Assembly: GCA_016235595.1 (NCBI GenBank)
Contig: JACRJX010000008.1
Location: 355,092-419,091, forward strand
Direction: 5' to 3'
Length of the DNA: 64,000 nucleotides
Origin: Verrucomicrobiota bacterium
GTDB taxonomy: Bacteria; Verrucomicrobiota; Verrucomicrobiia; CAIQCK01
Below are positions 8,060 to 17,017 of the stretch, piece after piece. The notes beneath the pieces are model-generated. The model was given only the letters and a program-made list of their open reading frames with translations. It was not told the DNA's origin and searched no databases. Both the position numbers and the translations under genes were made by a program. How positions within the stretch are numbered: position 1 is the stretch's first letter; each line of letters begins with the position of its first letter.

Positions 8060-9228
8060 CAGACAACCGCCTTTGTTTGGAGTTTCAATTCGTAGACCGC
8101 GGACAACTCCGCCACCCGCTGTTCCCAATCGTGCCCGGCCGCGCTTCGCGACGCCGCGGCGCTCATGGCTCGTTGCCGGTCGCTGTCGAGCAAGCAGACG
8201 ATTCGGTCGGCGGCGGCATCCGCGTCCCGGCCATCCGGCAGGACGAAGCCGTTGACGCCATCCTCAACCACATCCCTGGCGCCCACGCTCGAGCTGACGA
8301 CCACCGGCAGGCCCGCCGCCATCGCTTCCAGCACCACCATCCCGAACGTATCGAAACCCGAAAGCATGACAAACAGATCCGCCGCCCGGTAGTAACGCTC
8401 GATTCCGCCAGTCTGCGTTCCCGCAAAAACCACCGCATCGCCGATCCCATGCGACCGCGCGACGCCGCGGTATTTCTCCTCGTCCCCGCGTCCCACGACC
8501 AACAACCGGATGTTCGCCGCCGGCTGCTGCACCCGCGCCTTTGCCACGGCGGCCATGATGGTGTCCAGTCCTTTGAGTTCGAAGTTCATCCCGACGAAAA
8601 GGACGAGGAAATCGGACGATCCGATCCCATGACGCCCGCGAATTTCGGCGCGGCACTTCTCCCGGTCGGGGCTTGAGAACCGCGCCGCGTCCACGCCGGG
8701 ATGCATCACTTTCCATTGTCCCGGCAGCGGCGAATACTCCCGGAGAAATGTCTCCATTGCGATGGATGACGTTGGAAAAAACAGAGACGCCCCGCCCGCC
8801 GCCAGCATCCGCCTTTCGACGGCACACATGGCCCGGTCAAAGAGGCTCGGTCGTTTCCTTCTCACGTCCCGGACCCAGGCGGCGTGAGGCGTGCAATGCA
8901 ACGAAATCAAGTCCGCCCCAAACACGCGGTCGTGCGCGTGCACCAAGTCAAAATGCTGTCCGGCCACCAGACGGCTGGCAAACCACGCAAAGCTCACGGG
9001 ACGCAGAAACCGCGGAAAGCGAATCATGGGCACCTTGTGAAAGATCACCCGCGATCCCTCGGCGCTTTTCCATTGGTTGGCAAACACGTGAAATTCATAA
9101 GGCGTTCTCGCCGCCATCCGTTCCGTCACTTGAAAGGCAAACTGCTCGGCCCCGCCCACAAGGCCGTATTTCGGCACAATGACGGCGATTTTCCTGATTC
9201 TCGAGGTTGCCTCGCGGTTGATGTTCAT
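8059..9228 (-). CDS. Family 4 glycosyltransferase (WaaG-like)
   Basis: 389 residues. IAVIVPKYGLVGGAEQFAF is the typical GT4 N-terminal loop, and the C-terminal domain has FLVLFVGMNFELKGLDTIM, RLLVVGRGDEEKY, VVFAGTQTGGIERYYRAADLFVMLS and FDTFGMVVLEAMAAGLPVV with the E-x7-E catalytic/donor motif. The order and spacing resemble LPS core transferases such as WaaG. It is the first gene of the minus-strand glycosyltransferase operon; the 152 nt between its start and the plus-strand gene at 9381 must hold the promoter of the operon, though no clear -35/-10 pair was found. Confidence 0.9.
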   Translation of the reverse strand: MNINREATSRIRKIAVIVPKYGLVGGAEQFAFQVTERMAARTPYEFHVFANQWKSAEGSRVIFHKVPMIRFPRFLRPVSFAWFASRLVAGQHFDLVHAHDRVFGADLISLHCTPHAAWVRDVRRKRPSLFDRAMCAVERRMLAAGGASLFFPTSSIAMETFLREYSPLPGQWKVMHPGVDAARFSSPDREKCRAEIRGRHGIGSSDFLVLFVGMNFELKGLDTIMAAVAKARVQQPAANIRLLVVGRGDEEKYRGVARSHGIGDAVVFAGTQTGGIERYYRAADLFVMLSGFDTFGMVVLEAMAAGLPVVVSSSVGARDVVEDGVNGFVLPDGRDADAAADRIVCLLDSDRQRAMSAAASRSAAGHDWEQRVAELSAVYELKLQTKAVV

Positions 9229-9380
9229 GGCATGCGAAACCCACAGCTAACTACTCGAATTGCCTCCCAACATCAACACCTAGAAACGGACCCCAGCCGC
9301 GCGCGTTCGTGTAAATCGGCTCTTGGTTGGAAGGGCGTGTTCGCTTACTCTTGCGGCCCTTGCGAAGAGGAAGCTACGAA

Positions 9381-11057
9381 ATGAAATCCACCTTTCTGAA
9401 TCGTCGGGAGTTTCTGAGATCATCCGCGGCAGCCATGGCTGCGGCCACAGCGCGCAACACGCTCGCGGCTGAGACGCCCGTGGACTTGCCCGCCAGCCAT
9501 CGCGATGCCATGCGGCAACGGAAGCGGCGCATCGTGATCCAGCACGATGTCCACTGGGTGATGCTCAACTACGGGAAAATGCACCCGGACGGTGGAGCCG
9601 CCTTCCCACCCTTCCGCGACGCGGTGTTCTCGTATGTGGATGAGCCGGGCAGCCAGATTGATGCAATCTGGTGGGACATTGGGGGCCGCGCAACGGGCGC
9701 TGCTTACCCGAGCAAAGTGGCGCCTGCGGAGGCCGCTCCGTTGGTGCAACAATGGTTTCGTGGAGGTTTGGACTGGGTCGCGGAACTGGTGAACGAAACG
9801 CGCCGGCGCAAGCTGGAGGTTTTTTGGAACCACCGCATCAGCGAGGTGGATATTCTGCCCGGAGGCGGCCACTCGAAACAACCCGATCCGCTCAAGGTGG
9901 AACACCCCGACTGGGTCCTGCCGGTCTCGTGGTGGCCGCATGGCATGTGGAACCTTGCGTCGGAAGGCCTGCGCGAACACAAGGTGGTCCTGCTGCGTGA
10001 ACTGGCGACGCGCTACAATCTGGATGGGATTCAGATTGATTTCGCCCGTCACATCCCCTGCCTGCCCGTTGGCCGGCAGTGGGAACTCCGCGGCCACGTC
10101 ACCCAGTTTATGCGCCAGGTGCGCCGGATGTTGCTGGAGGTCGCGCAACAGCGGGGGCGTCCGTTCCTGCTGGCGGCGAGAGTGCCGCAGACACCCGACG
10201 GCTGCCGCGCGGACGGCTTTGATGTGAAGACATGGGCGGAGCAGCATCTCGTGGACGTGCTGACGCTCGGCTCGCGCTCGATGGACGTGGATGTCGAGGG
10301 CTTGCGCGCCGCGGTCGGCAGCGCGGTCCAGCTTCAACCGTGTTTCGACGATCATCACGCCACTGATGGTTATCGTTATGCCTCGAGTGAGTTCTTGCGC
10401 GGCGTGTTTGCCAACCACTTTCAGCGCGGCGCGGACAGCGTGGTGGCTTTCAACTGGGCCATCGGCACGCCGGAAGTGGCCCGGACCGTCGGCGGGGAAA
10501 TCGCGCCACTCACGCATCAGATCGCGTTCAAGGAAATAGGCGACCCGCGCACGATGGCGGGCAAGGACAAGATGTTCGCCGTCGAGCGCCGCGGCGGTTA
10601 TCCGTGGGCCGATGGCTTTTTCAACCGCAATGACACCGCGCCGCTACCCGCGTCGCTGGCCAACGATGGCCCGCCCGCCGAATTTGCGATTCACATCAGC
10701 GACGCGCCTGACGTTGCGAACGCAAACGTCACGCTGCGTTGCGTCTTGTTCCGCGCGACGGAGAAGGACGACTTGGCCATCCGCATGAACGGCGCGCCAT
10801 TATCCATCAACCTGCGCGATGCCGAATGGAAGGATGCGCAGATCTTCTCGCCCGGGAGGCAACCCACGTCGGGCGGAAAAGGCCAATACCGGGTCAACCC
10901 GAAGCAGCGATTGTTCCGGCTGGAGTGCCCCGTTCCACGCGAAGTCTGGAAGCGCGGATGCAACCGCGTCGAAATCCGCGTCGCAAAGCGCGGGCCTTCC
11001 CTGGCCGGCGAAGTCATCCAGATCGAGAAACTCGAAGCGCACCTGCGGTTTCATTGA
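9381..11057 (+). CDS. Exported TIM-barrel glycoside-hydrolase-like protein
   Basis: 558 residues. The N-terminus NRREFLRSSAAAMAAATARN is a Tat-type signal (R-R-E-F-L), with cleavage likely near TLAAETP. The middle reads as a (beta/alpha)8 barrel of the GHL10 kind: IDAIWWDIGGR, KLEVFWNHRISE, LDGIQIDFARHIPC and VDVLTLGSRSMDVDV. The C-terminal 130 residues look like a beta-sandwich, possibly carbohydrate-binding. The start at 9381 gives the signal peptide; an 18-codon upstream extension is not convincing. It ends tail-to-tail with the XylR-like regulator, overlapping it by 7 nt. A role in plant-polysaccharide breakdown is inferred from the neighbours, not from the sequence. Confidence 0.65.
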   Translation: MKSTFLNRREFLRSSAAAMAAATARNTLAAETPVDLPASHRDAMRQRKRRIVIQHDVHWVMLNYGKMHPDGGAAFPPFRDAVFSYVDEPGSQIDAIWWDIGGRATGAAYPSKVAPAEAAPLVQQWFRGGLDWVAELVNETRRRKLEVFWNHRISEVDILPGGGHSKQPDPLKVEHPDWVLPVSWWPHGMWNLASEGLREHKVVLLRELATRYNLDGIQIDFARHIPCLPVGRQWELRGHVTQFMRQVRRMLLEVAQQRGRPFLLAARVPQTPDGCRADGFDVKTWAEQHLVDVLTLGSRSMDVDVEGLRAAVGSAVQLQPCFDDHHATDGYRYASSEFLRGVFANHFQRGADSVVAFNWAIGTPEVARTVGGEIAPLTHQIAFKEIGDPRTMAGKDKMFAVERRGGYPWADGFFNRNDTAPLPASLANDGPPAEFAIHISDAPDVANANVTLRCVLFRATEKDDLAIRMNGAPLSINLRDAEWKDAQIFSPGRQPTSGGKGQYRVNPKQRLFRLECPVPREVWKRGCNRVEIRVAKRGPSLAGEVIQIEKLEAHLRFH

Positions 11058-12244
11058 GAAACCGATCCCGGCTTCTGCGCTGGCGATTTCAGTGAGCTCT
11101 TGCGGAAGTGGGCGGGCGTCGTGTCTGTCAGTCGATTGAAGACAAGCCGGAAGCGGCGCAGTTCGCTGAAGCCGCACGCCGTCGCGATCTCGCTCAACGT
11201 CCGCTTCTTCGGCTCGGCCAGCAGTTGTCTTGCCCGCTCGACTCGCAATTGCGAGATGAGCGCATACGGTGTGCAGCCCAGGCTGCGGCGAAAACGATGC
11301 TCCAGACGCCGGCGGGACACCGCGGACAAGCCGAGGATGCGCTCGACGCCGAATTGTTCGTGCAAGTGACCGCGGATGTATCGCACCGCTGCGGCCACGT
11401 GCGGGTCTTCTATCGCCAGCGTTTCCGTCGAGCGCCGTGCCACCACGCTGTCGGGCGCAACCAGAATCGGCCGTTTCGGAGGCGGCGTGCCGCGCATCAG
11501 CCGGTCCAGCAACGCGGCTGCTTGCCGGCCCACTTCGGCGTCATTGCGCGAGACGCTTGAAAGCGGCGGATGGCTGAATTCACAGACCACCGGGTCGTTA
11601 TCCACGCCGATGACGGCCACGTCCTCCGGCACGCGCAGCCCCAGCCGGGCGCACGCTTCCGTCACCATGCTCGCGCGCAAATCCGTGCTGGCCATGATGC
11701 CGACCGGCGATTGCAGTGTTCGCAGCCACTCATCCAGTGATTCCTGCTCGCGACGCCAGTCATGGCGCGCGGTGATGGCTGCGGCCACTTCCAACACCTT
11801 GCACGCACCCGCCGCCCGTTCCACCGCGCCGACGAAGCCCGCACGCCGCAGTCTGCTGTAATACATCCCGCGCGCGCCGTAGTAACCGAAACGTTGAAAT
11901 CGGCGCTCGATCAAGTGACGCGCCGCGAGCCGTCCTATGGCTTCATGGTCCACCATCACCGTCGGCGCGCCCGTTTCTCCCAGATGCGCCGTCAGGTTCA
12001 CGACCGGCATTCGCAACGACCGCGCAATCTTTGCGTCGGCTGCCGTCGTGATGACCGCAAACGCGCCGTCGCCCTGCCAGTGTGCGAGCCAGTCAATCGA
12101 GGGATTGAGCCGCTCCGGCATCCGGGTGAAAACCCAGCCGCCGTGCTCGCGGGCATAATCCAGGATGCCCTGCAACAGCCGTTCCATGAACGCGATCCCG
12201 AGCGGGAACGCGAGGCCGATGCGCTTGATGGTCCTTGGTTTCAT
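11051..12244 (-). CDS. XylR-type regulator (LacI-like sensor plus AraC helix-turn-helix)
   Basis: 397 residues, close to E. coli XylR (392). Residues about 1-270 form a periplasmic-binding-protein-like sugar sensor (RIGLAFPLGIAFMERLLQGIL; VPEDVAVIGVDNDPVVCEFSHPPLSSV, the usual C-terminal signature), and about 290-390 an AraC-type DNA-binding domain (IRGHLHEQFGVERI, then LSEIATACGFSELRRFRLVFNR). It lacks the N-terminal LacI helix-turn-helix, as XylR does. The gene is divergent from the secreted DUF6807 gene across 120 nt, the natural place for its operator. The frame remains open far upstream across two other genes; the start at 12244 is chosen because the sensor domain begins there. Xylose or a uronate is the probable inducer. 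Confidence 0.88.
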   Translation of the reverse strand: MKPRTIKRIGLAFPLGIAFMERLLQGILDYAREHGGWVFTRMPERLNPSIDWLAHWQGDGAFAVITTAADAKIARSLRMPVVNLTAHLGETGAPTVMVDHEAIGRLAARHLIERRFQRFGYYGARGMYYSRLRRAGFVGAVERAAGACKVLEVAAAITARHDWRREQESLDEWLRTLQSPVGIMASTDLRASMVTEACARLGLRVPEDVAVIGVDNDPVVCEFSHPPLSSVSRNDAEVGRQAAALLDRLMRGTPPPKRPILVAPDSVVARRSTETLAIEDPHVAAAVRYIRGHLHEQFGVERILGLSAVSRRRLEHRFRRSLGCTPYALISQLRVERARQLLAEPKKRTLSEIATACGFSELRRFRLVFNRLTDTTPAHFRKSSLKSPAQKPGSVSQ

Positions 12245-12364
12245 CGCCGCCGCAAAACGGCCCCTGTGTAACGCAAAAAGGCCCTTGGCCGCAAGCCTGT
12301 CGAAGCCGTAGTCTGCTTGGAAACGTCCGTACGCGGTCGATCGAAAGAAACCACGAGAATCTTC

Positions 12365-13438
12365 ATGAATCCAAAACCTGCGCATGTCATTGCCTGTGTG
12401 ACGATGGTGGCCACGCTGCTCGCGACAACCGCCCGCGCCGCCGACAACAAGCCCGCCGCGAAGAAACCACCCGTGCCCGTCGTCCAGCCCGAGGAAGTCA
12501 TTCATCCGCCAGTGCGCGCCGGCTCGCCAAAAACCGGTGTGGAACCGCGCATCGCCCTGAAGAACGACGAGGCGGCCAGTCGCGTGAGCCTGTGCGTGGA
12601 TGGCGTCGAAGCGCTGGCCTATCGCTACGGCAAGGACCTGGGTTTCCCGCGGCTCTACCCGATCTGGAGCCCGTCGGGCAAGGTGATGACCGTGCAGGAA
12701 GCGCCGCCGTATCCGCATCATCAATCCTTCTGGTTCGCTGACACCGTGCAACTGGAAGGCCAGCGCAAGGCGAGTTTCTATGGCGCCATTTACAGCCGCG
12801 TGGACAAGAATGATCCCAAGTCGCCATTCAAGGACCAGATTATCCACGCAGAGTTCCTGCCGGAGAAGCGCATTGCGCCCGACCAAACCGAGACGGGAAT
12901 GAAGCTCATCTGGCAAATTGACCAGAAGCAGCCGGTCCTCGACCAGGAGCAGCGCATCCGCATCGTGGCACTGGGCGACGGGGAATACTTCCTGGACATC
13001 CGCTACCGCGTCACCGCCAGCTACGGTGATGTCCACTTCGTGAGCGACGCCGTTCACTACGCATGGCCCTACGTCCGGATGCACCCGCAGTTTTCTGTGA
13101 ACCAAGGCGGGCAGATCACCAATTCCGAGGGCGGCATCAACCAGAAGGGCACGTGCAATTTCGAAGCTCACTGGGTGGATTACTCGAACACCATCGGGGG
13201 CGTTGCGGAAGGTCTGGCAATCTTCAGCCACGGCCAGAACGAATATCCGCACAAGTGGCTGACGCGTGATTACGGCACGTTCGGCCCGCGCCGGCCCGAC
13301 GCCCAGAGTGGCAAGCCGTTTACTCTTGCCAAGGGCCAGTCGATGGAGCGCCGCGTCGGCGTTCTTGTCCACAAAGGAAACGTAAAGACCGGCCGGGTGG
13401 CTGAACGTTACGCGGCGTATCTCGCCGGCAAACTCTGA
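12365..13438 (+). CDS. Secreted DUF6807 (PmoA-like) family protein
   Basis: 357 residues. A signal peptide (about residues 1-26, ending TTARAAD) precedes a Pro/Lys-rich linker and then the DUF6807 domain. Diagnostic pieces are FPRLYPIWSPSGKVMT, YPHHQSFWFADTVQ, YRVTASYGDVHFVSDAVHYAWPYVRMHP and HWVDYSNTI. Proteins of this family are common beside sugar-degradation genes in PVC and Bacteroidota genomes, but the reaction is unknown. The gene diverges from the XylR-like regulator and is followed by the mannonate dehydratase gene after 33 nt, so it probably heads the hexuronate operon. The start at 12365 is the one that gives a proper signal peptide. Confidence 0.8.
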   Translation: MNPKPAHVIACVTMVATLLATTARAADNKPAAKKPPVPVVQPEEVIHPPVRAGSPKTGVEPRIALKNDEAASRVSLCVDGVEALAYRYGKDLGFPRLYPIWSPSGKVMTVQEAPPYPHHQSFWFADTVQLEGQRKASFYGAIYSRVDKNDPKSPFKDQIIHAEFLPEKRIAPDQTETGMKLIWQIDQKQPVLDQEQRIRIVALGDGEYFLDIRYRVTASYGDVHFVSDAVHYAWPYVRMHPQFSVNQGGQITNSEGGINQKGTCNFEAHWVDYSNTIGGVAEGLAIFSHGQNEYPHKWLTRDYGTFGPRRPDAQSGKPFTLAKGQSMERRVGVLVHKGNVKTGRVAERYAAYLAGKL

Positions 13439-13471
13439 TGCGGCCGTCCCGGTGAACTGACTGACGTTGGA

Positions 13472-14554
13472 ATGGCGACAATGAAACTTGGACTCGGGCT
13501 TTATCGCCATCAACTCAACGCGGAACACTACCGGTTTGCAAAGCAATGCGGCTGTTCGCACGTCGTCGTTCATTGGGTGGACTACTTTCGCTCTTCGCGC
13601 AGCAATAAGACCAGCGACCAGCCTGTCGGCGACGATGCCGGCTGGGGACTCGCGGGCGACCCGAACAAGTTTTGGACGTTCGAGGATCTCGCCGCGCTGA
13701 AGAAGGAGATCAACGCCGTCGGTCTCGAACTTGAGGCGATTGAGAATTTCGACCCGGCTCACTGGCACGATGTGTTGCTGGACGGGCCGAAGAAGCTGCA
13801 GCAACTGGAGAACCTCAAGTCGACCATCCGCAACGTCGGTCGCGCGGGCATCCCGGTGTTCGGCTACAACTTCTCCATTGCCGGCGTCGCCGGCCGCGTC
13901 AAAGGCAGCTTCGCCCGCGGCGGCGCTGAAGCTGTCGGCATGAACGGCCCCTTCGACAAGCCGATGCCAAACGGCATGGTCTGGAACATGGTCTATGACA
14001 AGGATGCGCCGCCCGGCACGGTGCCGTCCGCGACGCCGGAACAACTCTGGCAACGGCTGAAATGTTTTCTCGATGCGCTGTTGCCGGTGGCTGAGGAAGC
14101 CGGCGTGACGCTGGCGGCACATCCGGATGACCCGCCGGTGCCAACGTTGCGCGGCCAGCCTCGATTGGTTTATCAACCGCAGTTTTACCAGAAGCTGCTC
14201 GACCTGCGGCCGAGTCCGCGCAACGCGCTGGAGTTTTGTCTGGGCAGTCTTGCCGAGATGACCGAAGGCGACATCTACGACGTGGTGGACACCTACAGCC
14301 GGCAGGGCAAGCTCGCCTACGTCCACTTCCGCAACGTGCGCGGCAAAGCGCCGCACTACCAGGAGACGTTCATTGACGAAGGTGACATGGACATGCTGCG
14401 CGTGCTGCGCATCTTGAAGCGCAATGGCTACGCCGGAGTGCTGGTTCCCGATCACGCGCCACAGATGGCGTGTGCCGCACCGTGGCACGCTGGAATGGCA
14501 TTCGCGCTCGGCTACATGAAGGCAGCGTTGCAAACGCTGGAGGCGACGCCATGA
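13472..14554 (+). CDS. uxuA: Mannonate dehydratase (UxuA family)
   Basis: 360 residues. The TIM barrel starts KLGLGLYRHQLNAEHYRFAKQ and contains ENFDPAHW, PVFGYNFSIAGV, LAAHPDDPPVP, LEFCLGSLAEM and YVHFRNVRGKAPHYQETFIDEGDMDM, with His, Cys and Asp residues placed as the metal ligands of UxuA. The family dehydrates D-mannonate to 2-keto-3-deoxygluconate in hexuronate catabolism. It is slightly shorter than E. coli UxuA (394) and belongs to a divergent subgroup, so a related sugar acid is possible. Its stop overlaps the ExuT-like gene by 4 nt. A second ATG at 13481 is an alternative start. Confidence 0.82.
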   Translation: MATMKLGLGLYRHQLNAEHYRFAKQCGCSHVVVHWVDYFRSSRSNKTSDQPVGDDAGWGLAGDPNKFWTFEDLAALKKEINAVGLELEAIENFDPAHWHDVLLDGPKKLQQLENLKSTIRNVGRAGIPVFGYNFSIAGVAGRVKGSFARGGAEAVGMNGPFDKPMPNGMVWNMVYDKDAPPGTVPSATPEQLWQRLKCFLDALLPVAEEAGVTLAAHPDDPPVPTLRGQPRLVYQPQFYQKLLDLRPSPRNALEFCLGSLAEMTEGDIYDVVDTYSRQGKLAYVHFRNVRGKAPHYQETFIDEGDMDMLRVLRILKRNGYAGVLVPDHAPQMACAAPWHAGMAFALGYMKAALQTLEATP

Positions 14555-15834
14555 ACACCGCTGCCCCACCGGCTTCGGCGCAACGCGGTGGATTCCGCTG
14601 GACGATCTGCGCGCTGCTGTTTGCCGCCACGACCATCAATTACATGGACCGGCAGATTCTCGGCATCCTGGCGTCCACGTTGCAAACCGAGATCGGCTGG
14701 AGCGAGATCGAATACGGCCACATTGTCACGGCGTTCCAGGCCGCTTACGCCATCGGCATGGTGCTGTTCGGACGCGTGATCGATCTCATCGGCACCAAGC
14801 ACGGCTACTCGCTGGCGATGGCGGTATGGAGCCTCGCGGCCATGGCCCACGCGCTGGCGCGGTCGGCCGTCGGTTTTGGCGCAGCGCGGTTCGCCCTCGG
14901 TTTTGGCGAAGCCGGCAATTTCCCCGCTGCGGTGAAAGCAGTGGCGGAGTGGTTTCCGCGGCGCGAACGCGCGCTGGCGACGGGCCTGTTCAACGCCGGC
15001 TCCAACATCGGCGCGGTCATCGCCCCGGCGGTGGTGCCGTGGTTGACGTTGCGTTACGGCTGGCAGGCGGCGTTCGTGGCGGTCGGCGCGATCGGGTTCA
15101 TCTGGATGGCGTTCTGGGCGGTGTACTATCACGCGCCTCGGTCGTCGCCACGCGTCTCGCCGGAAGAACTGGCTCTCATCCACAGCGACGCGCCGGAGCC
15201 GGCCGCCGCGAAAATCCCGTGGTGCGATCTGCTCCGCTATCGGCAGGCGTGGGCATTCATCGTGGGGATTGCGGTCTCGTCGCCGATCTGGTGGTTCTAC
15301 CTTTACTGGTTGCCGAAGTTCTTGAACCACCAGTATGGCCTCGACCTCGCCCGGCTCGGCCCGCCGCTCATCGTGGTCTATACGATGACCTGCGTCGGCA
15401 GCATCGGCGGCGGCTGGTTGTCGTCGCACCTTCTGCGGCGAGGCTGGTCGGTCAACGCCAGCCGCAAGACGGCGATGCTGGTCTGCGCGCTCTGCGTCGT
15501 GCCCGTGATGTTCGCCGCGCGCGCCTCCAACGTCTGGCTCGCGACGGCGCTCGTCGGCCTGGCGACGGCGGCTCACGCGGGTTGGGCGGCCAATCTGTTT
15601 ACCATGGTCTCGGACATGTTTCCCAAACAAGCGGTCGCGTCGGTGGTCGGCTTGGGCGGCATGATCGGCTCCTGCACGGCGATGTTGTTTTCGGAATCGG
15701 CCGGCTTCATCCTTCAGACCACCGGCAGCTACTGGAGCCTGTTCTTCATTGCCGGGTGTGCGTATCCGCTGGCGCTGGTGGTGATGCACGCGCTGACACC
15801 GCGCATGACGCCGGTCGAGTTTCAGCGGGAGTAA
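14551..15834 (+). CDS. MFS transporter, hexuronate (ExuT-like) ACS family
   Basis: 427 residues with about 12 transmembrane segments. TTINYMDRQILGIL in the first helix and WFPRRERALATGLFNAGSNIGAVI between helices 4 and 5 are the signature of the anion:cation symporter family, which includes ExuT and GarP. Directly coupled to mannonate dehydratase by an ATGA overlap, it is the likely uptake system for glucuronate, galacturonate or a related sugar acid across the inner membrane by proton symport. The start at 14551 places the amphipathic lead-in before helix 1; the upstream open frame lies in uxuA. Exact substrate is inferred from context. Confidence 0.85.
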   Translation: MNTAAPPASAQRGGFRWTICALLFAATTINYMDRQILGILASTLQTEIGWSEIEYGHIVTAFQAAYAIGMVLFGRVIDLIGTKHGYSLAMAVWSLAAMAHALARSAVGFGAARFALGFGEAGNFPAAVKAVAEWFPRRERALATGLFNAGSNIGAVIAPAVVPWLTLRYGWQAAFVAVGAIGFIWMAFWAVYYHAPRSSPRVSPEELALIHSDAPEPAAAKIPWCDLLRYRQAWAFIVGIAVSSPIWWFYLYWLPKFLNHQYGLDLARLGPPLIVVYTMTCVGSIGGGWLSSHLLRRGWSVNASRKTAMLVCALCVVPVMFAARASNVWLATALVGLATAAHAGWAANLFTMVSDMFPKQAVASVVGLGGMIGSCTAMLFSESAGFILQTTGSYWSLFFIAGCAYPLALVVMHALTPRMTPVEFQRE

Positions 15835-15847
15835 AGGAGCCACGACG

Positions 15848-17017
15848 ATGCCAACGCAACCTTCGAACGTCACCCCGCAGCAACAGGTGCGGCGCGTGCT
15901 TGCCCGCCAGCGACCCGGCCGCATCGTCTATGCGCCGAACTGCTGGCAATGGTTCGCGCACCAGCTCAACCACGGCCTGCTGCCACCGGAGATTGCCCAC
16001 TGCCGCACGCAGCTCGACCTCATCCGTCATCTGGGCCTGGATGTCTTCAGCCGCAACGTCTACTGCAACCAGCAGCATTGCTGGTTCGGCGGCCTCGCCG
16101 AGGAAGTCTGGGACGGTGTTGAGGCACGGGAAGAAGTTCGCATCGAGGGACGCGATCGCGTCATCACCCGGACCTACGTCACGCGGCGCGGCACGCTGAC
16201 GGAGCGCCAGCGCTACGTCTTCGCCGATTCCACGCTCGTGCAGGAGGTGTTCACGCTGGACGACGCGCCGGATCCGCTGGCCGCGCTGGAGGAGCTGCTG
16301 CAAGCGCGCCGCTGGCGGTTTCGGCCGGAGCGATACGCGCAGGAACAGGCGCGCGTCGGCGATGACGGCCTCGTGGTGGCCGGTGAGTTGTTCAGCCCGC
16401 TCAAAGCGCTGCATTTCCTCGCCGGCGCGGTCAACACGACCTACCTCATCGCCGACGACGCAGAGCGTGTGCAGAAGCTGCTTGCGCTTCATGAGGCGGC
16501 GCAACTCGACCTCGCGCGCCAGATCGCCGCGGCGGGCGTGCCGGCGATGATGTCGATGGACAATCTCGATGCGGCGTTTCATACGCCGGCCTACGTCGAG
16601 AAGTTCTCCGCGTCGTTCTACGAGAAGGCGAGCCGCATCGCCCACGACCACGGCAGCACGTTCTTCATTCACGCCTGCGGCCGGCAGCGGGCCAATCTGA
16701 AGCTGATTGATTCGCTCGGTGTGGACGGTCTCGAGGGCGTGGCGTTTCCGCCTCTCGGCGACGTGCAACTCGACGAGGCGATGCAGTTGACCAGCGACCG
16801 GTTCATCATCACCGGCGGCATCAGCGCGATGGAGACGGAGAAATTCCAAAGCGCGGACGAAGTGCGTCGTTACATCAAGGATTTGTTCCAGCGACTGCGG
16901 CCCTTCGCGCACCGGTTTGTGCTGGCCGCGAGCTGCAACACCTCCATCTGCACACCGTGGAAGACGCTCCAGTGGTTCCGCGATGCGTGGAAGGAGTTCT
17001 GCGAGGAGAAGCTATGA
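15848..17017 (+). CDS. Uroporphyrinogen-decarboxylase-family protein
   Basis: 389 residues. The fold is recognisable from IRHLGLDVFSRNVY, VAGELFSPLKALHFLAG, GVPAMMSMDNLDAAFHTPAYVEKF, FFIHACGRQRANLKLIDSLGVDGLEG and FIITGGISAMETEKF, a TIM barrel with the H-x-C-G metal-side motif shared by UroD-like and methylcobamide:CoM-type methyltransferases. It is not a true HemE, because the porphyrin-binding N-terminal arginines are missing. A ribosome-binding site (AGGAG) lies just upstream. Its stop overlaps the next gene as ATGA. PVC genomes carry many such paralogues near sugar genes; a demethylase role (for instance on 4-O-methylglucuronate) is a tempting but unproved idea. Confidence 0.75.
   Translation: MPTQPSNVTPQQQVRRVLARQRPGRIVYAPNCWQWFAHQLNHGLLPPEIAHCRTQLDLIRHLGLDVFSRNVYCNQQHCWFGGLAEEVWDGVEAREEVRIEGRDRVITRTYVTRRGTLTERQRYVFADSTLVQEVFTLDDAPDPLAALEELLQARRWRFRPERYAQEQARVGDDGLVVAGELFSPLKALHFLAGAVNTTYLIADDAERVQKLLALHEAAQLDLARQIAAAGVPAMMSMDNLDAAFHTPAYVEKFSASFYEKASRIAHDHGSTFFIHACGRQRANLKLIDSLGVDGLEGVAFPPLGDVQLDEAMQLTSDRFIITGGISAMETEKFQSADEVRRYIKDLFQRLRPFAHRFVLAASCNTSICTPWKTLQWFRDAWKEFCEEKL

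Noticed and set aside
12245..14569. Minus-strand frame open from the regulator gene upstream to 14569, giving over 1100 codons
   Set aside because: The added part lies antisense to uxuA and the DUF6807 gene and has no domain. The sensor domain begins at the ATG at 12244.
14512..15924. Minus-strand frame of 470 codons
   Set aside because: Antisense to the ExuT-like gene; a product of high GC content.
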